47,863 nucleotides of DNA from Paenalicyclobacillus mengziensis (GTDB lineage: Bacteria; Bacillota; Bacilli; Alicyclobacillales; Alicyclobacillaceae), in the NCBI RefSeq assembly GCF_017298635.1, contig NZ_CP071183.1:1-47863 (forward strand), given 5' to 3'. Below the pieces are notes generated by a model. It did no database searches. It saw nothing but the letters and a program-made list of their open reading frames with translations, and was not told the DNA's origin. This document shows, one piece after another, positions 32,710 to 42,281 of the stretch. A program made the translations under genes and the position numbers. Numbering within the stretch: the stretch's first letter is position 1; every line of letters starts with the position of its first letter.

Positions 32710-33057
32710 ATGAAGCTGTTCCAAGGTATCAAAAAGCTGGCACAGACCGTGGCCACAGTTGTTCTTATGGTTGCTATTAGTTCTCAAACTGCATTTGCTG
32801 CGCCACCGGCAAACGGGACCCAGTTCATAACCGATGCAAAAAACCTGTTTCAAAGTGTCATGAATGATATTTATATTTTGTTGGTTCCGGCCGCTGGTAT
32901 CACATTTGCCATTATCTTCGCGATGATTCACTTTGCCTCCGATGATCAAGTGGCTGCAAAGCGGCATGCTTGGATGCGCCGTGCGGCGATTGGCATTGTG
33001 TTTGCTTACGCGGCCAGTGCGATTGTGAACGTCGTAGGAGCCGCTTTCGGGGCGTAA
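32710..33057 (+). CDS. VirB2/TrbC-like conjugation pilin
   Basis: A 115-residue protein. A signal peptide (1-29, ending AFA) precedes a mature part with two membrane helices (about 45-67 and 88-112) joined by a short basic loop (AAKRHAWMRR), the topology of VirB2/TrbC. The second of two in-frame ATGs (32710) is better spaced from GGGAGG. It is the second gene of the transfer operon. Confidence 0.7.
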   Translation: MKLFQGIKKLAQTVATVVLMVAISSQTAFAAPPANGTQFITDAKNLFQSVMNDIYILLVPAAGITFAIIFAMIHFASDDQVAAKRHAWMRRAAIGIVFAYAASAIVNVVGAAFGA

Positions 33058-33087
33058 TCCGAAGGCAATCCCTTAGGAGGCGAATTC

Positions 33088-35013
33088 ATGCGAGAACGTA
33101 CCCTTAAGTCATGGGCCATTACGAGCGGGATAATCATCCTGCTCATTTTTCTACTCGTGGAAAGTATCGCTGGTGCATTAACGGACGAGATCCACGCAAA
33201 GTTGCATACGCCTCTTTCTCTCATTGAACATCGGGCTTTGAGTGGCCACTACATATGGTTACTGCTTACGCATACGGAGCCTTTGGAAAAGGATGCGCTC
33301 ATCGTTCCGGGGATCGCTCTGCTTTTATCTTTTTGGACTGGGTTTCGTATTTTTACAAATACAAGGGGGAAGTACATGGAACGCCACAAGTACGCCGCAT
33401 ACGGTACAAGTCACTGGCAAAGCCCCAAGGAGACCAAGGCGTTTTATCACCAAGATAACAACGGGTTTATCCTCGGAGATTTAAAAAAGGAAACATATAA
33501 GCCACTGCCTCGGGAGGCCTTTGCGAACCCGAAAGTAGACAGTTATAGCGTTCACCCATTTTCCTCCGATTTGAATCAACAATACCTGGTCCTTGGGCCG
33601 CCAGGAAGCTCTAAAACGACTGGATTTATTTTGCCAAATATCTTTCATATCGCTAGCCAGGGTATGTCGATGGTCATTACCGACCCGAAGGGTGAACTGT
33701 ATCAGCTCACGGCCAATGAATTAAGGGCAAAAGGGTACCGAATCGTAGTACTTGACTACCTTTGGTTCAAATACGGAGCGAGACAAAATCTCCCGTCATA
33801 CATCCGTAGTGAAGAACAGCTCGCCGAAGTTGCCAATATGTACTTGAATGCCACTCGAAACGAGGGAGACAAGGCCGATTTTTGGGAGTCCAAGGCCCAA
33901 GAATTGTTTACTGCACTTTTGGGTTTCGTGAAACAAACAAAGGGTGCTAAGGGGACTTTCACCGATGTCTATCGCCTCATTCCCTACCTTACGGATGCCG
34001 ATTCAACGATGGCGCTGTTTCGTGGGAATAATATCACTGGCGCGCCAATGGAATTACTTCGCAGTGTTCTTGGTTCGGCTGCGTCGGCAAACACAATGGC
34101 GGGTATCATTGGTACTCTCTCTGCGCGGTTGCAGCTCTTTTCACTGAGCAATGTTCAGGCTCAGACAGGCGCAACGGACTACGATCTTTCGCAAATGACG
34201 GATGAGAAAACCGCCGTGTTTGTGTGGATCAGTGATAGTCAGCGTACCTACGCACCCATCATTTCTGCATATTGGACTGTGTTATTTAACGTCTTGTACG
34301 AGAAAGCTCGGGTTTCTCCAGGGGGAAAGCTTGCAATACCTGTTGTCGCATTAATCGATGAAATGGCCAATATCGGTAAAATTGCTGATTTCGACATCAA
34401 AATGACGACCATGCGTAGCCGAAGAATTTACCCATTTCTCATTTGGCATTCGCTTCCACAGCTCAATCTTAAATATGGCGAGGACTACGCCAAAACGATT
34501 ATTGCTAGTTGCGACACAAAGGTTTTGCTCGCTTGTGGAGACATGACAACTGCTGAATTTTTCTCAAATTATTTGGGAGATACCACCATTGAAACGCAAA
34601 CAAGGCGCGGTGCCAGGTCTACGGCTGGCGAGTTACAAAACTTGTCTCAGCAATATGCAGGGCGAAAACTCTTACAACCTAATGAGTTAATCACACTTAA
34701 CCGGAAATATAGTGTTGTTATGCAATCTGGCCGCCCTCCTGTATTACTCAATAAAGTCCAGTATCAATACTGGAAAGACCCCGTTTGTGAGCCTGCAACT
34801 ATCGATGACTTGCCAAGTTACGAACTAGCTGCAGACGAAGATGAACCTATACTCAAACAAGTTGCGGCAGCCAACGAAACTACAGAACCCAGTACGGAAC
34901 TGCCTACAGAACCAACAGAATCGAACGAAGCACTGCCTGATGAAATGGACAATTCGGTTAGCGATTCTTTAGAAGCACACCATTCGATTGTCGATGAATT
35001 ACCGATGGAGTAA
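33088..35013 (+). CDS. virD4: VirD4/TraG-type coupling protein
   Basis: A 641-residue coupling ATPase. Two N-terminal membrane helices (about 10-30 and 68-88) precede the ATPase domain. The Walker A motif LGPPGSSKTT lies near residue 168, and MVITDPKGELYQLT is a family hallmark. The Walker B motif VALIDEMANIG lies near 419. The last 60 residues are acidic and low complexity. It would bring the relaxase-DNA complex to the channel. ATG 33088 follows AGGAGG. Confidence 0.92.
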   Translation: MRERTLKSWAITSGIIILLIFLLVESIAGALTDEIHAKLHTPLSLIEHRALSGHYIWLLLTHTEPLEKDALIVPGIALLLSFWTGFRIFTNTRGKYMERHKYAAYGTSHWQSPKETKAFYHQDNNGFILGDLKKETYKPLPREAFANPKVDSYSVHPFSSDLNQQYLVLGPPGSSKTTGFILPNIFHIASQGMSMVITDPKGELYQLTANELRAKGYRIVVLDYLWFKYGARQNLPSYIRSEEQLAEVANMYLNATRNEGDKADFWESKAQELFTALLGFVKQTKGAKGTFTDVYRLIPYLTDADSTMALFRGNNITGAPMELLRSVLGSAASANTMAGIIGTLSARLQLFSLSNVQAQTGATDYDLSQMTDEKTAVFVWISDSQRTYAPIISAYWTVLFNVLYEKARVSPGGKLAIPVVALIDEMANIGKIADFDIKMTTMRSRRIYPFLIWHSLPQLNLKYGEDYAKTIIASCDTKVLLACGDMTTAEFFSNYLGDTTIETQTRRGARSTAGELQNLSQQYAGRKLLQPNELITLNRKYSVVMQSGRPPVLLNKVQYQYWKDPVCEPATIDDLPSYELAADEDEPILKQVAAANETTEPSTELPTEPTESNEALPDEMDNSVSDSLEAHHSIVDELPME

Positions 35014-35031
35014 TAGGAAGGGCGAATAGAA

Positions 35032-35904
35032 ATGTTCCTGAACAATCTTTTCAGTGGGGCCGTGAATTTCTTTTTTGACAACTTTTTGGATCAATTAACT
35101 CAAACTGCAGTGAAGGTCATCCAGTATATCATCTTTGACCCGTCTCACTTATTTGATCTTCCTTTCTTTTGGCCTATGTACTCTGGCCTCCTGGTACTTG
35201 CTGGTTCAATGGTGGCCGCCATGATAGGCAAGGAATTTCTCATGAATCTCTTTGAGGGAATTGGAGATCAGGACGTCCATCCACTTGTAATTGTGAAAAA
35301 CGGCGTCCAAGCAAGCGTTCTGATGTTCCTTGGTCCGGTACTTATGACCATGATTGTTTTCCCTCTTGAAGGCTATTTGATGGGGTTTATCACGCAAATC
35401 ATGGGTGGTGCTGGGGCACTTGCAATCACTATTCCATCCGAGCTTAGTTTGATTGACCCTAACAGTCCCATTCTAAGCGGGTGGCCATCCGCAGGCTCAG
35501 TCCTGTTTGTGTCGATTTGGATTATCAGTGCTTTTTGGCTGGCTTTTTCAACAGGTATGCGCCTTGGGGAATTAATATTTTTGGCGTTTATCGCACCATT
35601 CGCCGCAGCGAGTCGTGTTTCCTACGGTAATCAGTGGAACACATGGGTACGGGAACTGATTTATGTGACAGTCGCTCAACCTGTGCAATATTTGCAATTC
35701 GTTCTTGGAATTGCGTTCATTGTTCATCCAAATTGGACGGAGATCATTGCTGGTCGTGCCGTGGCCGCGCCGGTACGCGTTATTTATCTGATTGGATTTT
35801 CTGTGTTTTCCATCGTTGGGCCAAGGGTCTTACGTAAGTTTGTCACGCCGGAGAACGGGAATGCACTCAAAGCGATTAGTTCACTCGCGGGTATGGTCAA
35901 ATAA
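35032..35904 (+). CDS. VirB6/TrbL-like polytopic membrane protein
   Basis: A 290-residue protein with about six hydrophobic helices (near 50-72, 98-122, 125-140, 163-190, 193-205 and 215-275). Its position between VirD4 and VirB3/VirB4 and its topology fit the VirB6/TrbL channel component of Gram-positive systems. Sequence resemblance alone is weak. Confidence 0.65.
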   Translation: MFLNNLFSGAVNFFFDNFLDQLTQTAVKVIQYIIFDPSHLFDLPFFWPMYSGLLVLAGSMVAAMIGKEFLMNLFEGIGDQDVHPLVIVKNGVQASVLMFLGPVLMTMIVFPLEGYLMGFITQIMGGAGALAITIPSELSLIDPNSPILSGWPSAGSVLFVSIWIISAFWLAFSTGMRLGELIFLAFIAPFAAASRVSYGNQWNTWVRELIYVTVAQPVQYLQFVLGIAFIVHPNWTEIIAGRAVAAPVRVIYLIGFSVFSIVGPRVLRKFVTPENGNALKAISSLAGMVK

Positions 35905-35922
35905 TTTGAAAGGAGTGCAATG

Positions 35923-36228
35923 ATGTATCGCATTCCAAAGCACATCGACACACAATTCACGATTGCAAAACTAGACATCCGTTCTTTTTTCATCTGGTTT
36001 GCGATTCTAGCGGTCGTCGTCTCTACCTTGTTTATTTGGAAACCTCATGGCATCAACAATAGCATTATCCGGTTGTTTATTAGCGCTGTTTTAGTGGTCA
36101 TTCCGTGGGTGTTCCTTTCGCAGAAAGACATTCGGAATGGACTTACACTCATGCTTTTTTTGCACCGAAAACACAAAGGGATTGACCGATGGGAGAGTGA
36201 TCAACGTGCCTTTATTTCCGAAGAATAG
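35923..36228 (+). CDS. PrgI/VirB3-like protein
   Basis: A 101-residue protein. YRIPKHIDTQFTIAKLDIRS, two helices (about 23-40 and 47-65) and a conserved loop are the PrgI/VirB3 pattern. It overlaps the next gene (virB4) by 23 nt, the usual VirB3-VirB4 order. The second of two adjacent ATGs (35923) is best spaced from AAAGGAG. Confidence 0.75.
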   Translation: MYRIPKHIDTQFTIAKLDIRSFFIWFAILAVVVSTLFIWKPHGINNSIIRLFISAVLVVIPWVFLSQKDIRNGLTLMLFLHRKHKGIDRWESDQRAFISEE

Positions 36229-38614
36229 ATCGAAAAAGCAGGACCAACAACGTCAAACCAATTTGCCCATTACAGACATTGAACAAGACTATCTCAAGCG
36301 CTCGGACGGTCGCTACGTGGCACTTGCGAGTGTCTCTCCTATCAACATGAATCTTCTCGCGCAACAGGATGTAGAACGTGCCGTAGATGCACTACGACGT
36401 GCATATAACTCCATTCCTGAGCGGCTTCAAATTCTGATTAGTAGCGAGCGCCTAAATCTCAGTGAATACATCGAATATCTTCGCACCATGCAGGCGAGAG
36501 CCACCAAAGAAGACCAGATCAATCGCCTAGAATCCAGTATTCAAGAAATTGGTGCTCGGTCGGTGAAAAGCCAAAAGGTACTCCGATTCTATATTGCACT
36601 TGAATCGAAGTTCACCAAACAAGATGCAGCGGTGCCGGAACTCCTTCAAGCTATGCAAAAGATATCTGACGCCCTAGCTCATGCGTCTCTCCATGTTACA
36701 CGACTCACTAAGACAGAAGTCATGGCGCTTCTGTATCAGAAACTTTGTCCGGATTCTTCCCTTTTCGAACCAGCTACGAAGGATATGACGCTTCATGATC
36801 TCTACCCTGCCGTGATTGACACGAAGACAAGTCACCGGTACTACGTCGTGGATGAGACCTATTTTCGCAGTTACACCATCTCATCGTATCCAACGAAGAA
36901 GGAAAAGGCATCCTGGCTCTCTGAAATCGCCGAAACGAGTATTGACCTAGATATCAGCATCACACTTCAAAAAGCAGATAAGTTCAAGCAGCTTCGCCAC
37001 TTGAATTCAAGTGTGAACGCAATTGGCCTTGAAAAACAAAAAGCAAAACGAAACGCTCTTCGACGCATGGAGTTGGATCAAGAAGAGGAAGATGCGTTAG
37101 AGACTCTTCGAGACATGGCCAACGACGGTGAAAGTCTCTTCGCTACAACTGTCGTACTCACGATTCGAGAGCATACTCTTGAAGCGCTGTGGAATTCGGA
37201 CAAAAATTTGCATACCTCAATCAGTTCGGCGCAAATGCGTTCACGCCCACTCGTGTACTACGCAAAGGAACCTCTTTGGTACACGTTACCGCTTTGCTAT
37301 CGTGGAACGCTAGAGAATCATGTGCGTTATGATATGCCATCAAAGACTGTAGCCTCGATGCAGCCCTTTAACAGCTCTACACTGGCCACGAACGACGGCA
37401 TTATCCTCGGTAACAACGATGATAGTCACGATCTCATTATCCTTGGGAATGCCTTGCGTGCTATGAATCCTCACACGTTCATGGTGGCCAAAACACGCCA
37501 AGGGAAGTCATTTGCACTCTTCTCCTACATTTGTCGCGAGATGGATCAGGGCGAAGTTGTGATTGACATCGACCCGGATCGCGAACGCGAAAACATCCCA
37601 GGCGAGCATATCTATTTTTCTCTCGCTGCGCACAATGGGAAGTTTACAACAATCAACCCATTCCATATCCGGAGTGCAGTCATTGATACAGACAAAAAGG
37701 GTGACGACAAAGTACATGCTGGTGGTTATTTGCGGATCAAGATTGACCGTTTGATGTCCTTTTTCACGAGAATTTATCCGGACATCAACACACTTGAAGC
37801 AGCCGACTTGGAAACCTCCATGCGTAAGATATATGCCGATCACGGGCTCACTTACGAGAGTGAGATTCTGCCTGAAACCTATCCAGTACTCCATGAATTG
37901 TACCAGGACCTCGAAACCCGAGATCACGGAAAAAACATCGTTCAGGCGCTGAAACCTTTTGTATTCGATGGAACATACGCAAAGCTTTTTGACGGACCCA
38001 CGAATTGGGGTTTTACGGACTCACGCACGCTTCAAAAGGTGGACGGAGGTACCGATAGTATTGAAATCTCACGTCTATACACACGTCTGGATGTTCATGA
38101 GTTAGAAACCCGTGCAGCTCGTATCAATCTCCAAGGCCTGGTTATGGATTTACTTCTCTCAGATCTATGGGAGTATATCAAGCTTGATCGGAAGCAAGTT
38201 ATTAATTTGAAAGTCGACGAAGCTTGGCTCCTTGCAGACCCGAAAAATCCACTTGCCCTCCGTTTTTTGCATGACATGTCCAAACGTGCCGGTAAATATG
38301 GCTTGCGTCTCACCACGGCCACTCAGAACGTCGAAGACTTCCTCCGTACTTCTGAGGGGGACACGGTTCCGTATGGCCAGATGATCATCGAAAATTCGGG
38401 CGTGAAAATCCTATTTCATATGGGAGATCGGGAATTGGATAAAATTAGTGAGTTTACGCTCTTATCGGAGGGTGAACGCCAAGTGTTGCAACGTCCGAAG
38501 CGAGGCAATGGCATTTGCATCGTAGGCAATCAACATGCCCATATTCAAACGTTTATGACACCGGAAGAAATGAAATTGTACGACCCAAGCGAGTATGCAC
38601 GACTCTTTGCGTAA
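36206..38614 (+). CDS. virB4: VirB4/TraE-type secretion ATPase
   Basis: An 802-residue conjugation ATPase. The Walker A motif AKTRQGKS lies near residue 427, preceded by LGNALRAMNPHTFMV. VVIDIDPDRERE follows, and the Walker B motif NLKVDEAWLLAD lies near 668. The C-terminal TATQNVEDFL and NSGVKILFHMG are typical. GTG 36206 follows GGGAGAG; the longer frame from 36137 lies within the previous gene. Together with VirD4 it powers substrate transfer. Confidence 0.92.
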   Translation: MPLFPKNRSKKQDQQRQTNLPITDIEQDYLKRSDGRYVALASVSPINMNLLAQQDVERAVDALRRAYNSIPERLQILISSERLNLSEYIEYLRTMQARATKEDQINRLESSIQEIGARSVKSQKVLRFYIALESKFTKQDAAVPELLQAMQKISDALAHASLHVTRLTKTEVMALLYQKLCPDSSLFEPATKDMTLHDLYPAVIDTKTSHRYYVVDETYFRSYTISSYPTKKEKASWLSEIAETSIDLDISITLQKADKFKQLRHLNSSVNAIGLEKQKAKRNALRRMELDQEEEDALETLRDMANDGESLFATTVVLTIREHTLEALWNSDKNLHTSISSAQMRSRPLVYYAKEPLWYTLPLCYRGTLENHVRYDMPSKTVASMQPFNSSTLATNDGIILGNNDDSHDLIILGNALRAMNPHTFMVAKTRQGKSFALFSYICREMDQGEVVIDIDPDRERENIPGEHIYFSLAAHNGKFTTINPFHIRSAVIDTDKKGDDKVHAGGYLRIKIDRLMSFFTRIYPDINTLEAADLETSMRKIYADHGLTYESEILPETYPVLHELYQDLETRDHGKNIVQALKPFVFDGTYAKLFDGPTNWGFTDSRTLQKVDGGTDSIEISRLYTRLDVHELETRAARINLQGLVMDLLLSDLWEYIKLDRKQVINLKVDEAWLLADPKNPLALRFLHDMSKRAGKYGLRLTTATQNVEDFLRTSEGDTVPYGQMIIENSGVKILFHMGDRELDKISEFTLLSEGERQVLQRPKRGNGICIVGNQHAHIQTFMTPEEMKLYDPSEYARLFA

Positions 38615-38626
38615 GGAGGTAATTAT

Positions 38627-39601
38627 ATGGCCGAGGGCGCTGGGAAACTCGTAGGCCTTGTCATAGGTGTTGTTATTGGCCTTGTTGGCGGAATTGTCGT
38701 CATCATGGGTGGCGTCCTGGCCGTTATAACTCCAAGTGGCGGTCCGTCCATCACGAGTAAATATCAGGAGACGGTGAGGAATACACTCACGAGCATCAAT
38801 TGGGAAGACCCGTATATGCTTGACTACTTTCGTCATAACAATGACTTTAGTGGTATGACTCAACCCGAAATTCAGGCGACTGTAAACCTTTTTTACAAAG
38901 TCGTTTTGGTACCCAAGCAGATACCCAACCCGGATAAGAAAAGTAAACAAAAGACCATTACAAAAATGGTACCGGAGAAAAAACCGTTATCTCTTCTTGA
39001 TGTTATGACACAACTTGGATACACAGCGGCACAATACAATCTTGCACTCAACATTGAAAACACGTTCCTTGGAACAACCACCTTTACGAATATAGTCATT
39101 CCAGAAACCTATCTACGTTATCAATCGATCAATCCGGAAGCTCTTTATCAGTATGTACACCAACGTGATTCGGTTTTCTCTCTCTCAGATGTTGAGACAA
39201 TTATGAATGCTGGCCAGCAGTACGACATCAATCCTGCCCTGCTGATTGCGATCACTGGACAAGAGGAAAGTTTCATACCTGCAAGCTGGCCCGCTGCACA
39301 GCAAATACGGAACAATCCATTTAACGTGTACCACTCGTGGCAAGACTACAATACGACTCTGCAAAACTCTGCTGACATTGCGGCCGGAACTCTCCGAGCC
39401 AAGTTATCCACCCCCCCACCGGATGGCGAAGATCCGATTCACTGGATTAACGACCCAAATAATCCGGATGGAGCGTATGCCGGTGATCCCAATTGGCCGA
39501 ATGGTGTCGAAGATATTTTTCTCAACATTGAACAATATCTCGGAACGCCAGTGAAAATTTCCACCATCACGCCTACTGTCAGTGCTACGAAATCGCACTA
39601 A
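38627..39601 (+). CDS. VirB1-like muramidase with membrane anchor
   Basis: A 324-residue protein. One N-terminal membrane helix (8-37) is followed by a linker of about 160 residues, then a lysozyme-like domain (about 180-300). YDINPALLIAITGQEESF carries the predicted catalytic Glu, and NPFNVYHSWQDYNTT fits the glucosaminidase/SLT family. Such enzymes open the peptidoglycan for the transfer channel in Gram-positive systems. ATG 38627 follows AAGGAGG. It is the last gene of the operon. Confidence 0.75.
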   Translation: MAEGAGKLVGLVIGVVIGLVGGIVVIMGGVLAVITPSGGPSITSKYQETVRNTLTSINWEDPYMLDYFRHNNDFSGMTQPEIQATVNLFYKVVLVPKQIPNPDKKSKQKTITKMVPEKKPLSLLDVMTQLGYTAAQYNLALNIENTFLGTTTFTNIVIPETYLRYQSINPEALYQYVHQRDSVFSLSDVETIMNAGQQYDINPALLIAITGQEESFIPASWPAAQQIRNNPFNVYHSWQDYNTTLQNSADIAAGTLRAKLSTPPPDGEDPIHWINDPNNPDGAYAGDPNWPNGVEDIFLNIEQYLGTPVKISTITPTVSATKSH

Positions 39602-39626
39602 GCCTGGTTTACTTCGGGCTTTTACA
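39600..39626 (+). terminator. Weak terminator after the transfer operon
   Basis: AAGCC / GGGCTT stem followed by TTTAC. The T-run is short. Confidence 0.5.
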
Positions 39627-39652
39627 CAGTATTAATACTTTATTTTACCTTA

Positions 39653-39681
39653 TTGCACTTTATCTAACGACATTCTATAAT
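39653..39681 (+). promoter_or_regulatory. Strong SigA-type promoter of the TubRZ-like operon
   Basis: TTGCAC, 17-nt spacer, TATAAT. It lies 33 nt before the ATG at 39714. The preceding AT-rich stretch (39625-39652) with ATTTTA-like repeats could include the centromere, but I see no clean iterons. Confidence 0.8.
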
Positions 39682-39713
39682 TGCGGTAGTTTATACCATA
39701 GGAGGTCGCTAGT

Positions 39714-40052
39714 ATGTTTCCAAACCAAGATATGGTTTATCCGGATGAGGTCTTACTCGACATTCGGAGAACGCTGACAATGAGTGAATTCACTGTACTT
39801 GGAAAACTGTACGAAGAGATCGAAGCAAAAAAATCTCAAGGAGACTTCCCTGCTTGTCTTCCCACCGAGATTGCCCAGCAATTACGTATGAACGGAAGTT
39901 CGATTCGTGCCGTGGTTTCAAAATTAGAAGGTGCTGGCATCATCAAAACATCCCCAGGTTTTTCGGATGCACGAACTAGAGTTATCGAGCTTCGGCAAAA
40001 TGCCTATCGCTTACGTGATCTCATGAACGAGGAGGGAATTACCAATGTTTAA
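39714..40052 (+). CDS. TubR-like winged-helix DNA-binding protein
   Basis: A 112-residue winged helix protein (LPTEIAQQLRMNGSSIRAVV then SKLEGAGIIKTSP), MarR/TubR-like. It is coupled to the TubZ-like gene by an 8-nt overlap, matching the tubR-tubZ order of type III partition. In known systems TubR binds the centromere and links it to TubZ filaments. ATG 39714 follows AGGAGG. The assignment is by fold and position. Confidence 0.7.
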   Translation: MFPNQDMVYPDEVLLDIRRTLTMSEFTVLGKLYEEIEAKKSQGDFPACLPTEIAQQLRMNGSSIRAVVSKLEGAGIIKTSPGFSDARTRVIELRQNAYRLRDLMNEEGITNV

Positions 40053-41241
40053 GTTTGCTTTTATCGGTTTAGGGCAATATGGCGGCCGCCAGGTCGAAGC
40101 TTTCTTGAAGGAGAGCCACGAATACGTTGGCGTTGCTGTCAACACGGCTACGAATGACTTGGATGGACTAGTTCACGTTTCAGAAGGCAATCGTCTCTCT
40201 TTAAGTGGCAGCTCCTTTGGTGCTGGACGCACTCCGGAAATTGCTCACGAAGCTATCATGAGGCCAGAGAACGTACAAGCCTTCGCGGAGCTCACAAGCA
40301 AGGTCACTGCGGATGCTGATTTCATCTGGTTGTGTGCCGGTCTTGGTGGTGGAACGGGCACAGGTGTGCTCCAGGCACTTCTGGATCATCAGGCCACTGC
40401 CATGTGGCCACAGAATGTTGGTTTAATTGTGACACTCCCCCGTGACGATGACGGTGTGATCCCCAAGATCAATGCCGTTCGCGCACTTCAAAGTATCAGT
40501 GACGCTATCAATGCTGGCCTCATTGGGTCGGTTCTCATCGTGGATAATGATCGTTTCTACAAACAATTTGCCGAAGAACGCAATACTGGCCACTGGCAAG
40601 ACCTAAGTAATGAATACGTTGCGCGGACACTCCATGAAGCTAACCAGATTGCACTCAAATCCGGGAAAGCCAATGTGGATCGCAAAGACCTTGAAAAGAT
40701 GTTCGCAACACCTGGTTGTTTGGCACTTGGAGCGGCCAGCATCAAGCGCTTAGAGCTGGAGGATGTCTATACTACCGTCCGAAACAGCATCGGAAAAGGT
40801 TTCTTTACCACCGGTTATCGGCTTGATGAAGCAATGTACTATGCGTTGTGTTTTACGCTCGATGAACAAGGCGATAAAATTCGTAGCTCCCAATACGAAA
40901 GAGGACTTACCCAAAACCTTACACAGGTCTTTCCACATGCGCTTGATTCCTATTATGGTTACTACACCGGTGCACAGAATCGAATATTATCCATCATCAC
41001 CGGCCTGGGCTTTCCGGAACGAGTTTATCAATTGCAAGACAAAATCAAGGACGTTCAGGCTCCAAAACGCCGTGAATTCGCTGTAAATGTATTACCAGAC
41101 ATTGCAGGGTTGAATTCGCTTCTCAAACCGCGAGAGAAGCCACAAAACGCATCTGCAAATCCGTTCCTTGCAGCAACGCAGGGAGGTACCGTAACCAAAG
41201 CACGGCCAAACCCGTTTGAGGCTTTCAAGGCCCGACCGTGA
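40045..41241 (+). CDS. tubZ: TubZ-like tubulin/FtsZ-family partition protein
   Basis: A 398-residue GTPase. The tubulin signature GGGTGTG lies near residue 102 within CAGLGGGTGTGVLQAL, with IGLGQYGGRQVE at the N-terminus and NTATNDLDGL as the second nucleotide loop. The C-terminal tail holds two NPF-type repeats (ANPFLAATQ, PNPFEAFKARP). It would form filaments that segregate the plasmid. It is shorter than well-known TubZ (about 480). A terminator follows. Confidence 0.82.
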   Translation: MFKFAFIGLGQYGGRQVEAFLKESHEYVGVAVNTATNDLDGLVHVSEGNRLSLSGSSFGAGRTPEIAHEAIMRPENVQAFAELTSKVTADADFIWLCAGLGGGTGTGVLQALLDHQATAMWPQNVGLIVTLPRDDDGVIPKINAVRALQSISDAINAGLIGSVLIVDNDRFYKQFAEERNTGHWQDLSNEYVARTLHEANQIALKSGKANVDRKDLEKMFATPGCLALGAASIKRLELEDVYTTVRNSIGKGFFTTGYRLDEAMYYALCFTLDEQGDKIRSSQYERGLTQNLTQVFPHALDSYYGYYTGAQNRILSIITGLGFPERVYQLQDKIKDVQAPKRREFAVNVLPDIAGLNSLLKPREKPQNASANPFLAATQGGTVTKARPNPFEAFKARP

Positions 41242-41246
41242 ATCAC

Positions 41247-41272
41247 GGGGGCACGTACCATCGCCCCCTTCT
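41247..41272 (+). terminator. Terminator after tubZ
   Basis: GGGGGC / GCCCCC stem with a 10-nt loop, then TTCTC. A second hairpin CCAG/CTGG followed by a T-rich stretch lies near 41423-41447. Between them no gene is visible. Confidence 0.65.
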
Positions 41273-41486
41273 CGCAACGGTCGTTACGGAGCGATGCACG
41301 GCGTTGCCGGGGCAAACATGCACCTAAGAGTAAAGAAACCCAATGTTTCAGTACCACCAAATGTCTTAGCGTATATTTTCGTCAAAATGTCGGCGGTACC
41401 CCAACGTTTCAAAGTCTAACGCCAGGAATCTGGTTTTTCTTTTTCTTGATATACTTCCAAATTAACCTTCCAAAGTAGGTGAGTTT

Positions 41487-41777
41487 GTGTCAAAATCAAC
41501 ATCAAGGAAAACCCAGCTCCCCCATTCTCAAAACACGCGGGATAAGCGCCGGATATTCCTGCGTCTCATGGAAATATTGGCGAAGCTGCGCCAGGAACAT
41601 CGTCGTAAAATATTCGGCCGTCGTAAACGTTACAATGCCATTCGGGAGCTTCAGCCGCTGGTCTCGGAACTGCAAAAAAGCCGCTTGGAATATCGAGCGA
41701 CATCGATTAAAAGTGTGAAAACACCAAACATCCTCCCAACGCGGGAGCGTGTGCAAGGCGATGATATGGAACGATAG
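41487..41777 (+). CDS. Small basic coiled-coil-like protein
   Basis: A 96-residue, strongly basic protein (FLRLMEILAKLRQEHRRKIF, then GRRKRYNAIRELQPLV). It is helical, possibly a coiled coil. GTG 41487 follows TAGGTGAG. The role is unknown; its location between tubZ and rep suggests a plasmid-maintenance function. Confidence 0.5.
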   Translation: MSKSTSRKTQLPHSQNTRDKRRIFLRLMEILAKLRQEHRRKIFGRRKRYNAIRELQPLVSELQKSRLEYRATSIKSVKTPNILPTRERVQGDDMER

Positions 41778-41899
41778 GGAGTAGAATCGGCTTTTTTTAC
41801 GTGAGGTAGAACTCCGGAGTTGTACACATATCTGACTGCGTTAGGAGGATTCGTACAGAACATGTCGAATTTAACAATTCAACACACGGACAATGTAAA

Positions 41900-42205
41900 A
41901 CGCCCACCCCGGCAAGGGTGAGCGCGGAACGACTGGGTATTCCACCCCAGTCCATATGACCAGGAAACACTCGACCTGTATCCTGATCACAATAAGCAGT
42001 TTAGTAGAATGTATTCGATATGCATGCTACAAAATCCTGCAAAGTTGTGTGAAAATATCGGGCGTTTCTGCGGTCATGTGAACCGTGGAAGCGCCCTATT
42101 TAGTACGTGCTAGCTCTACTGAAATCCAAAAAGGAGGATAGAGCGGATCGTTATCGTTTAGAGGATACAAAACAAAAAAAAACGGCTTTAGCAGCCGCCC
42201 AAAAT
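41900..42205 (+). promoter_or_regulatory. Structured leader upstream of the putative rep gene
   Basis: Four hairpins lie in the 500-nt gene-free stretch before 42282. CGCCCACCC/GGGTGAGCG is near 41900-41924 and ACTGGG/CCCAGT near 41933-41951. A 15-bp hairpin at 42060-42096 has G-U pairs that favour the + strand RNA and a following TATTTA. CGGCT/AGCCG is near 42183-42197. GCTCTA/TAGAGC near 42112-42144 encloses AAAGGAGG, which has no start codon in usable distance. This looks like a copy-number control leader or attenuator; antisense RNA is also possible. Confidence 0.45.
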
Positions 42206-42281
42206 GGTATGCCGATAAAAATACGCAAAAAAAGGATACCACGGCGGCCTAGTTAGAGTCAACCCTTAAACGGTATTCCGC

